From: Solobacterium sp.
GTDB taxonomy: Bacteria; Bacillota_I; Bacilli_A; Erysipelotrichales; Erysipelotrichaceae
Length of the DNA stretch: 6,163 nucleotides
Direction: 5' to 3'
Assembly (NCBI GenBank): GCA_016280695.1
Contig: JAEEHG010000046.1
Coordinates: 1-6,163, forward strand
Shown here in pieces: positions 1 through 5,922 of the stretch (position 1 is its first letter; the number at the start of each line of letters is the position of its first letter). A model generated the notes under the pieces. It did no database searches. It was not told the origin of the DNA and was given only the letters and a program-made list of their open reading frames with translations. The translations under genes and the position numbers were made by a program.

Positions 1-1120
1 AGTCGGCCCCGTCACCCAGGCAGACAGCCGGCAGGCCACCTTCCAGCGCCCGGCTGCAGTTTGTGGAACCGCCGTGGCCCAGCTTCGGCTCTTCGCAGCC
101 CAGGAACTCGGCAATGGCCATCGCACCCTCGACGATCGAGGCGTGGCTGTCCTGGGTACCGGCGTTGACATCCATGAAGTGCTGGTAATCATAGGTAATC
201 GTGTCCTTGCCCCAGCGCTCGGTTTCTTCCTTGACCGCTTCATCCATGCAGGCAAAGATCTTTTCCTTGAGCTTCATGAGTTCTTCCTGTGAATTCGAAC
301 GGAAGTTCAGGGTGATTGTTGCCTTGTTTACGATGGCATGGATGGCCGAGTAGGAACCGGCATAGGCCCCGGTAACCGCGAAGGTTGTCTTCGGATAATC
401 CGGCACCTGGATTTCGGCAATCTTGGCAATAGCCCGGCCGGCTGCGTGCAGCGGGTTGGCAACTTCGCCGAATGCGCCGTAGGCATGGCCGCCCTTGCCG
501 TAGAAGTTGAATTCGTATGTCTGGATACCGGTTGCCTCATAGGTAATTGCCTGGAAACCGGCGCCGTCAACGGAGATGCTGGCATCGAGTTCCGGATGAT
601 GCTGCACATAGTACTGCATGCCGCGCAGCGCGCCCATGCCCTCTTCCTGGACCGTGCCGACAAAGTGGATGTCACCCTTGGTGGTGATGCCGGCCTTGTT
701 CAGCCCGCGCAGGGTGGACAGCACAGCAGCGCAGCCTCTGGTGTCATCGGTAATGCCCGGGCAGTAAATCCAGCCGTCCTCCCGGCGGATTTCCAGCGGT
801 GTATCCAGCGCGAAGACGGTGTCCATATGGCCTTCCAGCAGGACATTCTTGCCGCCGCCGGTGCCTTTTCTGACGCCGACCACATTGCCGTATTCATCGA
901 TATGCACATCATCAAGTCCCTCTTCCCGGAACATTTCCATCAGCCGTGCGGCTTTCTTCTCTTCATGGAATGTCGGGGCCGGGATCAGGGTCAGTTCAAT
1001 CTGCTTCTGGATGATGTTCTCCTGATCATCCTCCATGAACTGCAGGGCTTCCTGAACCTTGGCATCTGCGGTGACTGCCTTCAGGGCAGTGCTGACGTTT
1101 TCTGATACCTTATACTCCAT
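1..1120 (-). CDS. M20 family metallopeptidase (PepT/dipeptidase-like), C-terminus cut by window edge
   Basis: Probable cytoplasmic zinc-dependent peptidase or amidohydrolase of the M20 family; exact substrate unknown. 373 codons are visible and the frame is still open at the left edge. Family landmarks in order: GHMDTVF (residues 97-103, metal ligand H98 and catalytic-side D100), PGITDDTRG (121-129, bridging metal Asp), EEGMG (159-163, general-base and metal-ligand Glu pair), SVDG (183-186, third acidic ligand), then the lid/dimerisation domain with GKGGHAYGAFGE (208-219). The segment LGHGGSTNCSRALEGG (347-362) resembles the region just before the last metal-binding His, which should lie beyond the window. 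An Ala/Glu/Gln-rich extension of about 38 residues precedes the catalytic domain. The ATG start is supported by GAGAGGG six bases upstream. The gene is divergent from the MFS gene. Family assignment is firm; peptidase T versus other M20 subgroups is not resolved. Confidence 0.93.
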   Translation of the reverse strand, partial: MEYKVSENVSTALKAVTADAKVQEALQFMEDDQENIIQKQIELTLIPAPTFHEEKKAARLMEMFREEGLDDVHIDEYGNVVGVRKGTGGGKNVLLEGHMDTVFALDTPLEIRREDGWIYCPGITDDTRGCAAVLSTLRGLNKAGITTKGDIHFVGTVQEEGMGALRGMQYYVQHHPELDASISVDGAGFQAITYEATGIQTYEFNFYGKGGHAYGAFGEVANPLHAAGRAIAKIAEIQVPDYPKTTFAVTGAYAGSYSAIHAIVNKATITLNFRSNSQEELMKLKEKIFACMDEAVKEETERWGKDTITYDYQHFMDVNAGTQDSHASIVEGAMAIAEFLGCEEPKLGHGGSTNCSRALEGGLPAVCLGDGAD

Positions 1121-1126
1121 AGTTTT

Positions 1127-1133
1127 CCCTCTC
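1127..1133 (-). promoter_or_regulatory. Shine-Dalgarno for the M20 peptidase
   Basis: On the minus strand the sequence reads GAGAGGG, followed by six bases and the ATG at 1120. It fixes the start codon of the peptidase and shows that this genome uses Shine-Dalgarno initiation for some genes. Confidence 0.8.
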
Positions 1134-1145
1134 TTTTCTGTTTTA

Positions 1146-1154
1146 ATCTTAGCA
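1146..1154 (-). promoter_or_regulatory. Possible extended -10 promoter of the M20 peptidase
   Basis: Minus-strand sequence TGCTAAGAT fits an extended -10 element (TGn plus a 4/6 match to TATAAT). No convincing -35 box is seen. Transcription would start near 1139, giving a leader of about 20 nt that includes the Shine-Dalgarno. This is a weak match in an AT-rich intergenic region. Confidence 0.35.
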
Positions 1155-1174
1155 TAAACACATAAAAATCAGTG

Positions 1175-1203
1175 CTTACATGCAGTTGTCCCTGCAGTAT
1201 AAT
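1175..1203 (+). promoter_or_regulatory. Sigma-A type promoter of the MFS gene, predicting a leaderless mRNA
   Basis: A perfect TATAAT lies at 1198-1203, 17 bp after CTTACA at 1175-1180 (4/6 match to TTGACA). Only seven bases separate the -10 box from the ATG at 1211, so transcription should begin at about the A of the start codon. No Shine-Dalgarno precedes the ATG; the bases in between are CATTTTT. A short inverted repeat (TGCAG/CTGCA, 1181-1185 and 1192-1196) sits in the spacer. Confidence 0.7.
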
Positions 1204-1210
1204 CATTTTT

Positions 1211-2365
1211 ATGAAAAACAACAGGATACGCACCGGTATATTCCTTCTCTACCCGGTCTATGAAATCATTCAGGCACCGTTTATCTACATCACTTCCTGG
1301 GCTCTTGACTCCGGTTTCCGCGAGGACCTGCTCAGCATCCTGATCGGCGTCAGCTTCGCCGCTGCCTTTGCCGGCCAGTTCCTCTGGGGCATTCTCTCCG
1401 ACCGCATCCGCAGCACCAGGAAGATCTTCCTGCTGTGCATGCTCCTGTCAGCCGTCGACTTCGCGGTGGTCTGGTCAGCCCGCAGCGACGCGGTCTTTGC
1501 CGTCTCATATACACTGCTCGGCCTGTTTGTGTCACCGATGCTGTCGATCATCGACGCCTGGGCCCTGGACCTGTTCGATTATGAAGGAACCGCCTACGGC
1601 AATGCCCGTTCTGTCGGGGCTGCCGGCTTTGCGGCGGCCATGCTCGGCATGGGCTATGCCATCCGGTTCTGCGGCTATATCATGATTCCGATTATTGCCG
1701 TGCTGTTCTCACTGATCGCGTTTGTAATCGGCCTGCTTCTGCCGGATAAGAAAGGCGGCCGCAGTTCTTCCCAGGGCATGAGTGCCGCTGACTTTGCGGC
1801 CATCATGCAGGCCCGCGGCTTCCTGTTCCTCATGGTCATTATTTTCCTGCTCGGGCTGACCATTGCCCCGCCCAACAACCTGAAGATCATGCTCATCCAG
1901 CAGGCCGGCGGGGATGTCAGCATCATGGGCGTGGATAATTTCCTCGGCTATGCCGTCCAAGCGGCCATGTTTGCCGTGGCCGGGCATCTGCATCCGCGTC
2001 GTCCGTATCTCATGTTCGCCCTGTTTATCCTGATGACTGCGGCAGGGCTGGCCAGTGCGGCCTTCGCCGCCGATATCTGGATGATCTTCCTGTCGACCCT
2101 GCTGATTTACGCAGCCTGGTCGGTGCAGATCACCCTGCTGCGGCAGATCATCGCCGCCATGGTGCCGGAACGCTTCCATACCACCGCCATTTCCATCAGT
2201 GACGCCGCCTTCACCCAGCTCTCCGGCTTCATCGGCCTGGCCGGCGGCGGGGTTGTCCTGGGCCTGTTCAACCTGAAGACACTGATGCTGCTGTGCGTGG
2301 CCGTATCACTGCTGTCCTTTGTTTTGATGCTGGTGCTGGCAGCCCGGCAGAAACAGGCAGAATAA
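1211..2365 (+). CDS. MFS transporter, MFS_1-like (LacY/HcaT-like) subgroup
   Basis: Integral membrane secondary carrier of the major facilitator superfamily, 384 aa, the usual size for 12 TM segments. Motif A appears in the first cytoplasmic loop as GILSDRIRSTRK (residues 60-71). A following stretch (about 115-150) with YGNARSVGAAGF resembles the YGRxRxxGSxGF signature of MFS_1-like proton symporters and nucleoside or phenylpropionate carriers. A hydrophilic central loop (178-200) separates the two six-TM halves, and GHLHPRRPYL (258-267) is a degraded motif A in the second half. The substrate cannot be told. I chose ATG 1211 over an in-frame GTG at 1172, because the GTG lies upstream of the TATAAT and adds a Cys-rich stretch unlike an MFS N-terminus. 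The K+ channel gene follows after 18 nt and may be partly co-transcribed, though it has its own -10 box. Confidence 0.88.
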   Translation: MKNNRIRTGIFLLYPVYEIIQAPFIYITSWALDSGFREDLLSILIGVSFAAAFAGQFLWGILSDRIRSTRKIFLLCMLLSAVDFAVVWSARSDAVFAVSYTLLGLFVSPMLSIIDAWALDLFDYEGTAYGNARSVGAAGFAAAMLGMGYAIRFCGYIMIPIIAVLFSLIAFVIGLLLPDKKGGRSSSQGMSAADFAAIMQARGFLFLMVIIFLLGLTIAPPNNLKIMLIQQAGGDVSIMGVDNFLGYAVQAAMFAVAGHLHPRRPYLMFALFILMTAAGLASAAFAADIWMIFLSTLLIYAAWSVQITLLRQIIAAMVPERFHTTAISISDAAFTQLSGFIGLAGGGVVLGLFNLKTLMLLCVAVSLLSFVLMLVLAARQKQAE

Positions 2366-2376
2366 TGGTATATAAT
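2366..2376 (+). promoter_or_regulatory. -10 element immediately before the K+ channel gene, predicting a leaderless mRNA
   Basis: TATAAT at 2371-2376 is followed by seven bases (ACAGACA) and the ATG at 2384. The upstream TGGTATA could act as an extended -10 in a shifted register (TG at 2366-2367). No good -35 is seen at the expected distance, where CAGAAA matches only about 3/6. The 18-nt gap after the MFS stop contains no Shine-Dalgarno. Either the gene has its own leaderless transcript, or it depends on translation continuing from the MFS gene. Confidence 0.55.
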
Positions 2377-2383
2377 ACAGACA

Positions 2384-3334
2384 ATGAAAAGTCTGAAGAA
2401 ACGCATATTCGATATCATTCAGATCGGCCACCGGGAAGACCTTCCCAGTGTTGCCTTTGATATTTTCATTGTCCTTGTCATCCTCACGAACATTACAGTC
2501 ATTTTCCTGGAAACATTTGATGAGATGGCCCCGTATGCCGGTATTCTGAACTGGCTGGATACGATCACCATCAGCATCTTCATCGTTGAATACGGCCTGC
2601 GCATCTGGACCGCCGAATACCTTTACCCGCAGCTGACCCGGAACCAGGCCAAGCGTCGGTTCCTGTTCTCCTATGACGGCATCGTGGACCTGCTGACCAT
2701 CCTGCCGTTCTTCTTCCTGTCCGGCTTTGTCGTGTTCCGGATGCTGCGGGTGGTGCGTATTCTGCGCCTGTTCCGCATCAACGGCACGTATGATTCCTTC
2801 AACGTCATCACTTCGGTCCTCTATGAAAAAAAGAACCAGCTGGCCTCTTCGCTGTTCATCCTGCTGGTGCTGATGCTGGCGTCCAGCCTGTGCATGTACA
2901 GCGCCGAACACGATGTCCAGCCGGAAGTCTTCCGGAATGCCTTCTCCGGCATCTGGTGGAGCATGAGCACCCTGCTGACGGTCGGTTATGGAGATATCTA
3001 TCCCATTACCGAACTGGGCCGGGCCATGGCAATTGTCATCTCCGTCCTCGGCGTCATGGTGGTGGCCATCCCCACCGGTATCATCTCCGCCGGCTTTGTC
3101 GAGAACTACACCGAAGCGGCCAACAGTTCCGCCCCGCTTGATTTCCAGCTGAAAACCATCCGGGTGGATATCGACAGTGAATGGCTGAATAAAACCGTGA
3201 ACGAAGTCAAAGAACTGGCAGGTTACCAGATCCTGCTGGTCAAGCGTAACGGTGTAACGTTCCCGCCCCGGGAGGAATATCATATCCGCCAGGATGATGA
3301 ACTGGCCGTATACCGGGAAGGAAAAAACAGCTGA
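2384..3334 (+). CDS. Six-TM voltage-gated-type potassium channel with C-terminal RCK_C/TrkA_C-like domain
   Basis: Membrane K+ channel subunit, 316 aa, expected to form a tetramer. S1 about 22-42, S2 56-76 and S3 94-112 are followed by an S4 with arginines at every third residue (R119, R122, R125, R128, R131), the classic voltage-sensor pattern. S5 (about 151-172) leads to the pore helix and selectivity filter TVGYGD (199-204), which specifies K+. S6 (about 212-238) carries the AIPTG motif found in bacterial Kv-like channels. The cytoplasmic tail (about 255-313) contains NEVKELAGYQILLVKRNG and RQDDELAVYR, which resemble an RCK_C/TrkA_C ligand-binding fold. No Rossmann RCK_N domain with GxGxxG is present. 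The start ATG sits 7 nt after TATAAT and has no Shine-Dalgarno. The gene ends at a hairpin terminator facing the convergent lipoprotein gene. Family confidence is high; gating ligand and physiological role are unknown. Confidence 0.94.
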   Translation: MKSLKKRIFDIIQIGHREDLPSVAFDIFIVLVILTNITVIFLETFDEMAPYAGILNWLDTITISIFIVEYGLRIWTAEYLYPQLTRNQAKRRFLFSYDGIVDLLTILPFFFLSGFVVFRMLRVVRILRLFRINGTYDSFNVITSVLYEKKNQLASSLFILLVLMLASSLCMYSAEHDVQPEVFRNAFSGIWWSMSTLLTVGYGDIYPITELGRAMAIVISVLGVMVVAIPTGIISAGFVENYTEAANSSAPLDFQLKTIRVDIDSEWLNKTVNEVKELAGYQILLVKRNGVTFPPREEYHIRQDDELAVYREGKNS

Positions 3335-3338
3335 CTGA

Positions 3339-3363
3339 AAAAGAGGTGCCACGCACCTCTTTT
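3339..3363. terminator. Bidirectional intrinsic terminator between convergent genes
   Basis: A perfect 11-bp inverted repeat (arms 3339-3349 and 3353-3363, core GAGGTGC/GCACCTC) has a 3-nt loop and A/T-rich stem ends. On the plus strand the stem ends in TTTT, five bases after the K+ channel stop. On the minus strand it ends in a run of T, about 30 bases after the lipoprotein stop. It can serve both genes. Confidence 0.88.
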
Positions 3364-3393
3364 ATTGTTCCGGTTATCCTGCCGCAGGCATCA

Positions 3394-4935
3394 TCAGATA
3401 AACCCCATGGCAATCAGCAAGGCCCTTATTGCCTCCTGGATGTAAAACTCTGGCTCTGATGCCATTCTGTCATATGTTTCTTTGATAATTATCCACACTT
3501 CGCGCGCTGTACAGTTTTTCAGGTTGTAGCTGTATCCGTCATTATCGTATACAGGGAATCTTATTGTCATCGCCGATTCGTCAAACTGCACACGATTTTC
3601 ATCAATTATCCCTTCCTGTTCAACTGTCTGGATTGAATAATTGCTCGAGCTGCCTGAAACAAAATCATAGGCCGGCGAAATTGCATAGGATGTGTCATTT
3701 GCATCAACATCAATGTGCACGTCAACTTTGTCACCCCAGTTGAAGCTGAGCCGCCATCTGTTTTCATCCGCCTGTTCGACCGTGTAATAAGCCGGATCGA
3801 CATTGTTCACCTGCACCTTCAGACCGTATCTGATAATGCCGATCTGAGCTGCTTCAGCGTAAAAGCAGTCTGAAATCAGAACAACTTCAACCGGATCAAC
3901 CGTCAGGGTTCCGTTTACGGTGTTGACCGTGAACTCACCGGTTACATCCTGGCCGGCCTCGTCATACACCGTATAGGAAGAAATTACATTATCACTGGTG
4001 TCGGCATCTGTCTGGCTGCCGGTGCAGACCGCGGTGCATGTATATCCTGACGGCAGGCCATATATCGAATAGGAAATGACTGTCAGCGGTTCGCCGTCAT
4101 AGACCTTGCTGCCGGAATCCGCGGTTATGGTAATTTCCCTGACATCCGGCTCAGCGGGCGGATCAGGATTGTTATCCGGCTTTGCCGTCGGGGCCGGCGG
4201 TGTGTCCGGATAAACCGGATAATATACCGGTGCTTCCGGCTGGCTCGGCCGGGATGCTGTCATCGCCGTAACCGTCAGGGTGCCGAGTTCCTCCGTTATG
4301 ACATAGTTCTCAGGCTTGCCTGTGCCCCAGTCTATTTCATATGTATTGAGGCTCTGGCCGACCGTGGTCCGGCTGCCGGTTGCCTTGACACTGATGCCTT
4401 CAGCCGCCACGGCCGGATTGTCATCTGATTTAATTCCGGCCTGTGCATTGGTCAGCGGTGTGCCGTCATAAACCTTGGCGGCGCTGCCTGTCCAGATGGT
4501 AATGGGGGCCGGTTCAACCGTCAGGGTTCCGTTCACTGTATGAATCACTGAGAAGTGATCGGTGACATCTTCACCGGCTTCGTTGCGGATCACATACTGT
4601 ATAATTGCATTTTCGCTCGTTCCCGCGTCTGTCTGGGAACCCTCAACGGTAACATCCGCGCTGAAGTCCTCGGGCAGTCCCTCAACCAGCACGTCAGACG
4701 CTGCTGTGAGCGGCTCGCCGTCATAGACCTTATCGGCACTCGGGGCACTCAGTGTGACTGTTTCATCGAACGTCCAGTTACCGTCCGCGCTGCGGTCCTC
4801 TTCCACGGCCGGGCTTTCACCCGCATTGCGGGCATTCCCGGGATCGGAGTTCCGGCTGCTGCAGGCAGTGCTGAAAAGAAGTGCGGCAGAGATCAGGCAG
4901 TTCACCAATGTGCGGTGTTTTCCTGGGTGTTTCAT
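3394..4935 (-). CDS. Probable surface lipoprotein with three YDG/MBG-like repeats and an unknown C-terminal domain
   Basis: 513 aa, predicted to be exported and lipid-anchored on the outer face of the membrane. The N-terminus has a basic n-region (MKHPGKHR), a hydrophobic stretch (11-24) and C25 in FSTAC. This is a slightly atypical lipobox, with Ser instead of Leu/Val/Ile at -3. An acidic, Ser/Asn-rich linker follows. Three repeats of about 80 residues (58-141, 144-223, 267-347) each open with KVYDG(E/T)PLT and end with GTLTV; repeats 1 and 3 also share GSQTDA and EAGxDVT. These match YDG/MBG-like beta-sandwich repeats of bacterial cell-surface proteins. A Pro-rich spacer (229-264) separates repeats 2 and 3. 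Residues 349-513 match no family I recognise and end in a hydrophobic helix, with no LPXTG or other sorting signal. Third codon positions look more AT-rich in the C-terminal part. A strong AGGAGGG lies 7 nt before the ATG. Adhesion or wall interaction is inference only. Confidence 0.85.
   Translation of the reverse strand: MKHPGKHRTLVNCLISAALLFSTACSSRNSDPGNARNAGESPAVEEDRSADGNWTFDETVTLSAPSADKVYDGEPLTAASDVLVEGLPEDFSADVTVEGSQTDAGTSENAIIQYVIRNEAGEDVTDHFSVIHTVNGTLTVEPAPITIWTGSAAKVYDGTPLTNAQAGIKSDDNPAVAAEGISVKATGSRTTVGQSLNTYEIDWGTGKPENYVITEELGTLTVTAMTASRPSQPEAPVYYPVYPDTPPAPTAKPDNNPDPPAEPDVREITITADSGSKVYDGEPLTVISYSIYGLPSGYTCTAVCTGSQTDADTSDNVISSYTVYDEAGQDVTGEFTVNTVNGTLTVDPVEVVLISDCFYAEAAQIGIIRYGLKVQVNNVDPAYYTVEQADENRWRLSFNWGDKVDVHIDVDANDTSYAISPAYDFVSGSSSNYSIQTVEQEGIIDENRVQFDESAMTIRFPVYDNDGYSYNLKNCTAREVWIIIKETYDRMASEPEFYIQEAIRALLIAMGFI
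3891..4731 (-). repeat. DNA-level repeats inside the lipoprotein gene (YDG/MBG repeat units)
   Basis: Short blocks stay nearly identical between units. The block coding for the YDGEPLT region recurs at 4085-4107, 4454-4476 and 4709-4731; the first and last differ at one of 23 bases. The block coding for NGTLTV plus the following residues recurs at 3891-3918 and 4509-4536 with 26 of 28 bases identical. Unit spacing is 255 bp between copies 1 and 2 and 369 bp between copies 2 and 3, the excess being the Pro-rich spacer. Confidence 0.8.
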
Positions 4936-4942
4936 GACAGAA

Positions 4943-4949
4943 CCCTCCT
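4943..4949 (-). promoter_or_regulatory. Shine-Dalgarno for the lipoprotein gene
   Basis: Minus-strand AGGAGGG lies seven bases before the ATG at 4935. It is a near-ideal ribosome binding site and fixes the start that produces the signal peptide. Confidence 0.88.
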
Positions 4950-4972
4950 GACTACAGATAATCTTATAAAAG

Positions 4973-5002
4973 ATAGTACCAGTGATTAAATAATACTATA
5001 AA
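4973..5002 (-). promoter_or_regulatory. Possible promoter of the lipoprotein gene
   Basis: The AT-rich minus-strand stretch contains TGGTACTAT (extended -10, 4973-4981) with TTTATA (4997-5002) 18 bp upstream as a weak -35. Transcription would start near 4966, giving a leader of about 30 nt with the Shine-Dalgarno. Other -10-like hexamers (TATTAT, TATAGT, TATAAG) lie nearby, so the exact element is uncertain. Confidence 0.35.
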
Positions 5003-5040
5003 TACTGCCGATACTGTAATTTGTTCACCGGTTTCTGCAT

Positions 5041-5067
5041 AAAAGAAAAATGGCTGTTTCAGCCATT
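5041..5067 (-). terminator. Intrinsic terminator overlapping the stop codon of the Gx transporter gene
   Basis: The minus strand forms AATGGCTG-AAA-CAGCCATT, an 8-bp stem with a 3-nt loop, followed by TTTCTTTT. The upstream arm includes the last Asn and Gly codons and most of the TGA stop (5059-5061), so the terminator starts inside the coding sequence. It ends the aroA/NusG-II/Gx unit before the lipoprotein promoter. Confidence 0.85.
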
Positions 5068-5574
5068 GATTCTTGTCTGCAGCGGTTTGATCCTCTTCAG
5101 CATCAGCCCGGCCGTGTAGCCGGTAATCATGCCCATGGGCACCGAACCGGCCAGCAGATACGGCAGGATCGTCATGATCATCGGCTGCCGGTAGAAGGTC
5201 ATGACCACCAGCACCTGCCCGACCGAGTGGGCAATCGAGCTGATCACCGAAGTAAACAGCAGGGAAGCCTTCATGTAATCCAGAATTATCAGCACCAGGC
5301 TGGAAAGCACCACCCCGCCCAGACTGATCCAGAACGTGCTGCCGAACAGCAGGCCGCGCAGCAGATTCCCGATGACAACCCGCATCAGATTGACAATGAT
5401 CATGTCCCTGACGCCGAGGAACCGGATCGTGACCAGGGCGATGATATTGGCCAGGCCGACACGGATCCCGAATGCCAGCGAGCCGATGTATATAGATTCC
5501 ACCATGTTCAGGACAATCGCCATGGCGCTCAGCAGTGTCAGATAGACAAAATGACGTGTTTTATTCATTCCCAT
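5059..5574 (-). CDS. Gx transporter family protein (heptaprenyl diphosphate synthase component I-like membrane protein)
   Basis: Small, very hydrophobic membrane protein of 171 aa with about five or six TM segments. It carries the family pattern: E26 after TM1, GIRVGLANI (36-44), a conserved Arg in MRVVIGN (64-70), SLGGVVLSS (84-92) and HSVGQ (116-120, equivalent to HNxGQ). The family (COG4769, Gx transporter) was named after a prenyl diphosphate synthase component but looks like a small-molecule permease; the substrate is not established. The start ATG at 5574 lies inside the end of the NusG-II gene (14-nt overlap). It is preceded by GGTGA at a 6-nt spacing, which suggests translational coupling. 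A second in-frame ATG at 5568 would remove only Met-Gly and is a fair alternative start. The gene ends in an intrinsic terminator that shares its stop codon. Confidence 0.88.
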   Translation of the reverse strand: MGMNKTRHFVYLTLLSAMAIVLNMVESIYIGSLAFGIRVGLANIIALVTIRFLGVRDMIIVNLMRVVIGNLLRGLLFGSTFWISLGGVVLSSLVLIILDYMKASLLFTSVISSIAHSVGQVLVVMTFYRQPMIMTILPYLLAGSVPMGMITGYTAGLMLKRIKPLQTRING

Positions 5575-5914
5575 CGTGTTTCACCATGACTATGACTTCA
5601 TTCGGCATGCATACAATCGGCAGCTCTTCTTCCGGGCTGACCCAGCCCATATTGGCACAGATATGATTCGGACAGTTTTCATTGGTTACCCGGTACTTTC
5701 CGTCCTTTACTTCCACATCGAGTTCCCCGTAGGAACCGTGCACATGATAGACAGCGTCCTTTGCCGGATCGAACTCATACAAGACTTTGCCCTGATGTTC
5801 TATGGTGACCAGGACTTCAGGTTCTTTCCGGCCAAACGGATTCTTCATCAGAAAGACTGCCAGCAGGGATGCCGCCAGCAGGACCGCGATGATGATTTTC
5901 TCTGTCTTTTTCAT
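5561..5914 (-). CDS. Membrane-anchored NusG domain II-containing protein
   Basis: 117 aa: one N-terminal TM or uncleaved signal segment (about 6-23), a short basic stretch (KNPFGRK), then an extracytoplasmic NusG domain II-like module. The module signature is CPNHICANMGWV (81-92) followed by IVCMPNEVIV (100-109), giving three conserved cysteines (C81, C86, C102). Despite the name, it lacks the NGN and KOW arrangement of the transcription factor NusG and is not expected to bind RNA polymerase. In Firmicutes such proteins are commonly encoded next to Gx transporters, as here, where the reading frames overlap by 14 nt. The molecular role is unknown. The ATG is 14 bases from the aroA stop, with a TATAAT in that gap and no Shine-Dalgarno. 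Confidence 0.88.
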   Translation of the reverse strand: MKKTEKIIIAVLLAASLLAVFLMKNPFGRKEPEVLVTIEHQGKVLYEFDPAKDAVYHVHGSYGELDVEVKDGKYRVTNENCPNHICANMGWVSPEEELPIVCMPNEVIVMVKHDGNE

Positions 5915-5922
5915 GTTCAGAA

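Noticed and set aside
338..1105. A 255-codon plus-strand open frame opposite the M20 peptidase
   Set aside because: The minus strand carries all M20 metal-binding motifs in order plus a Shine-Dalgarno. The plus-strand frame has no family similarity that I can see.
1172..1210. GTG at 1172 as an upstream start of the MFS gene (13 extra residues)
   Set aside because: It lies upstream of the TATAAT, has no Shine-Dalgarno, and adds a Cys-rich stretch unlike MFS N-termini. ATG 1211 gives a normal N-terminus.
2306..3352. A 348-codon open frame antisense to the K+ channel gene
   Set aside because: Its translation is rich in His, Gln, Asp and Gly with no recognisable domain. It exactly shadows a well-supported channel gene and runs through the terminator. 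The high-GC codon usage of the sense gene explains the open antisense frame.
4085..4731. Spaced near-identical repeats as a possible CRISPR-like array
   Set aside because: There are only three copies of about 23 bp at 255 and 369 bp spacing, all in frame in the lipoprotein gene and coding for the same YDG motif. These are protein-domain repeats.
4555..4989. A 144-codon plus-strand open frame opposite the lipoprotein N-terminus
   Set aside because: It overlaps a gene with a signal peptide, repeats and a strong Shine-Dalgarno, and shows no domain of its own.
5050..5589. A 179-codon plus-strand open frame opposite the Gx transporter
   Set aside because: Extreme His/Gln/Asp/Arg composition is typical of an antisense copy of a hydrophobic membrane protein. 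The minus-strand product matches a known family.
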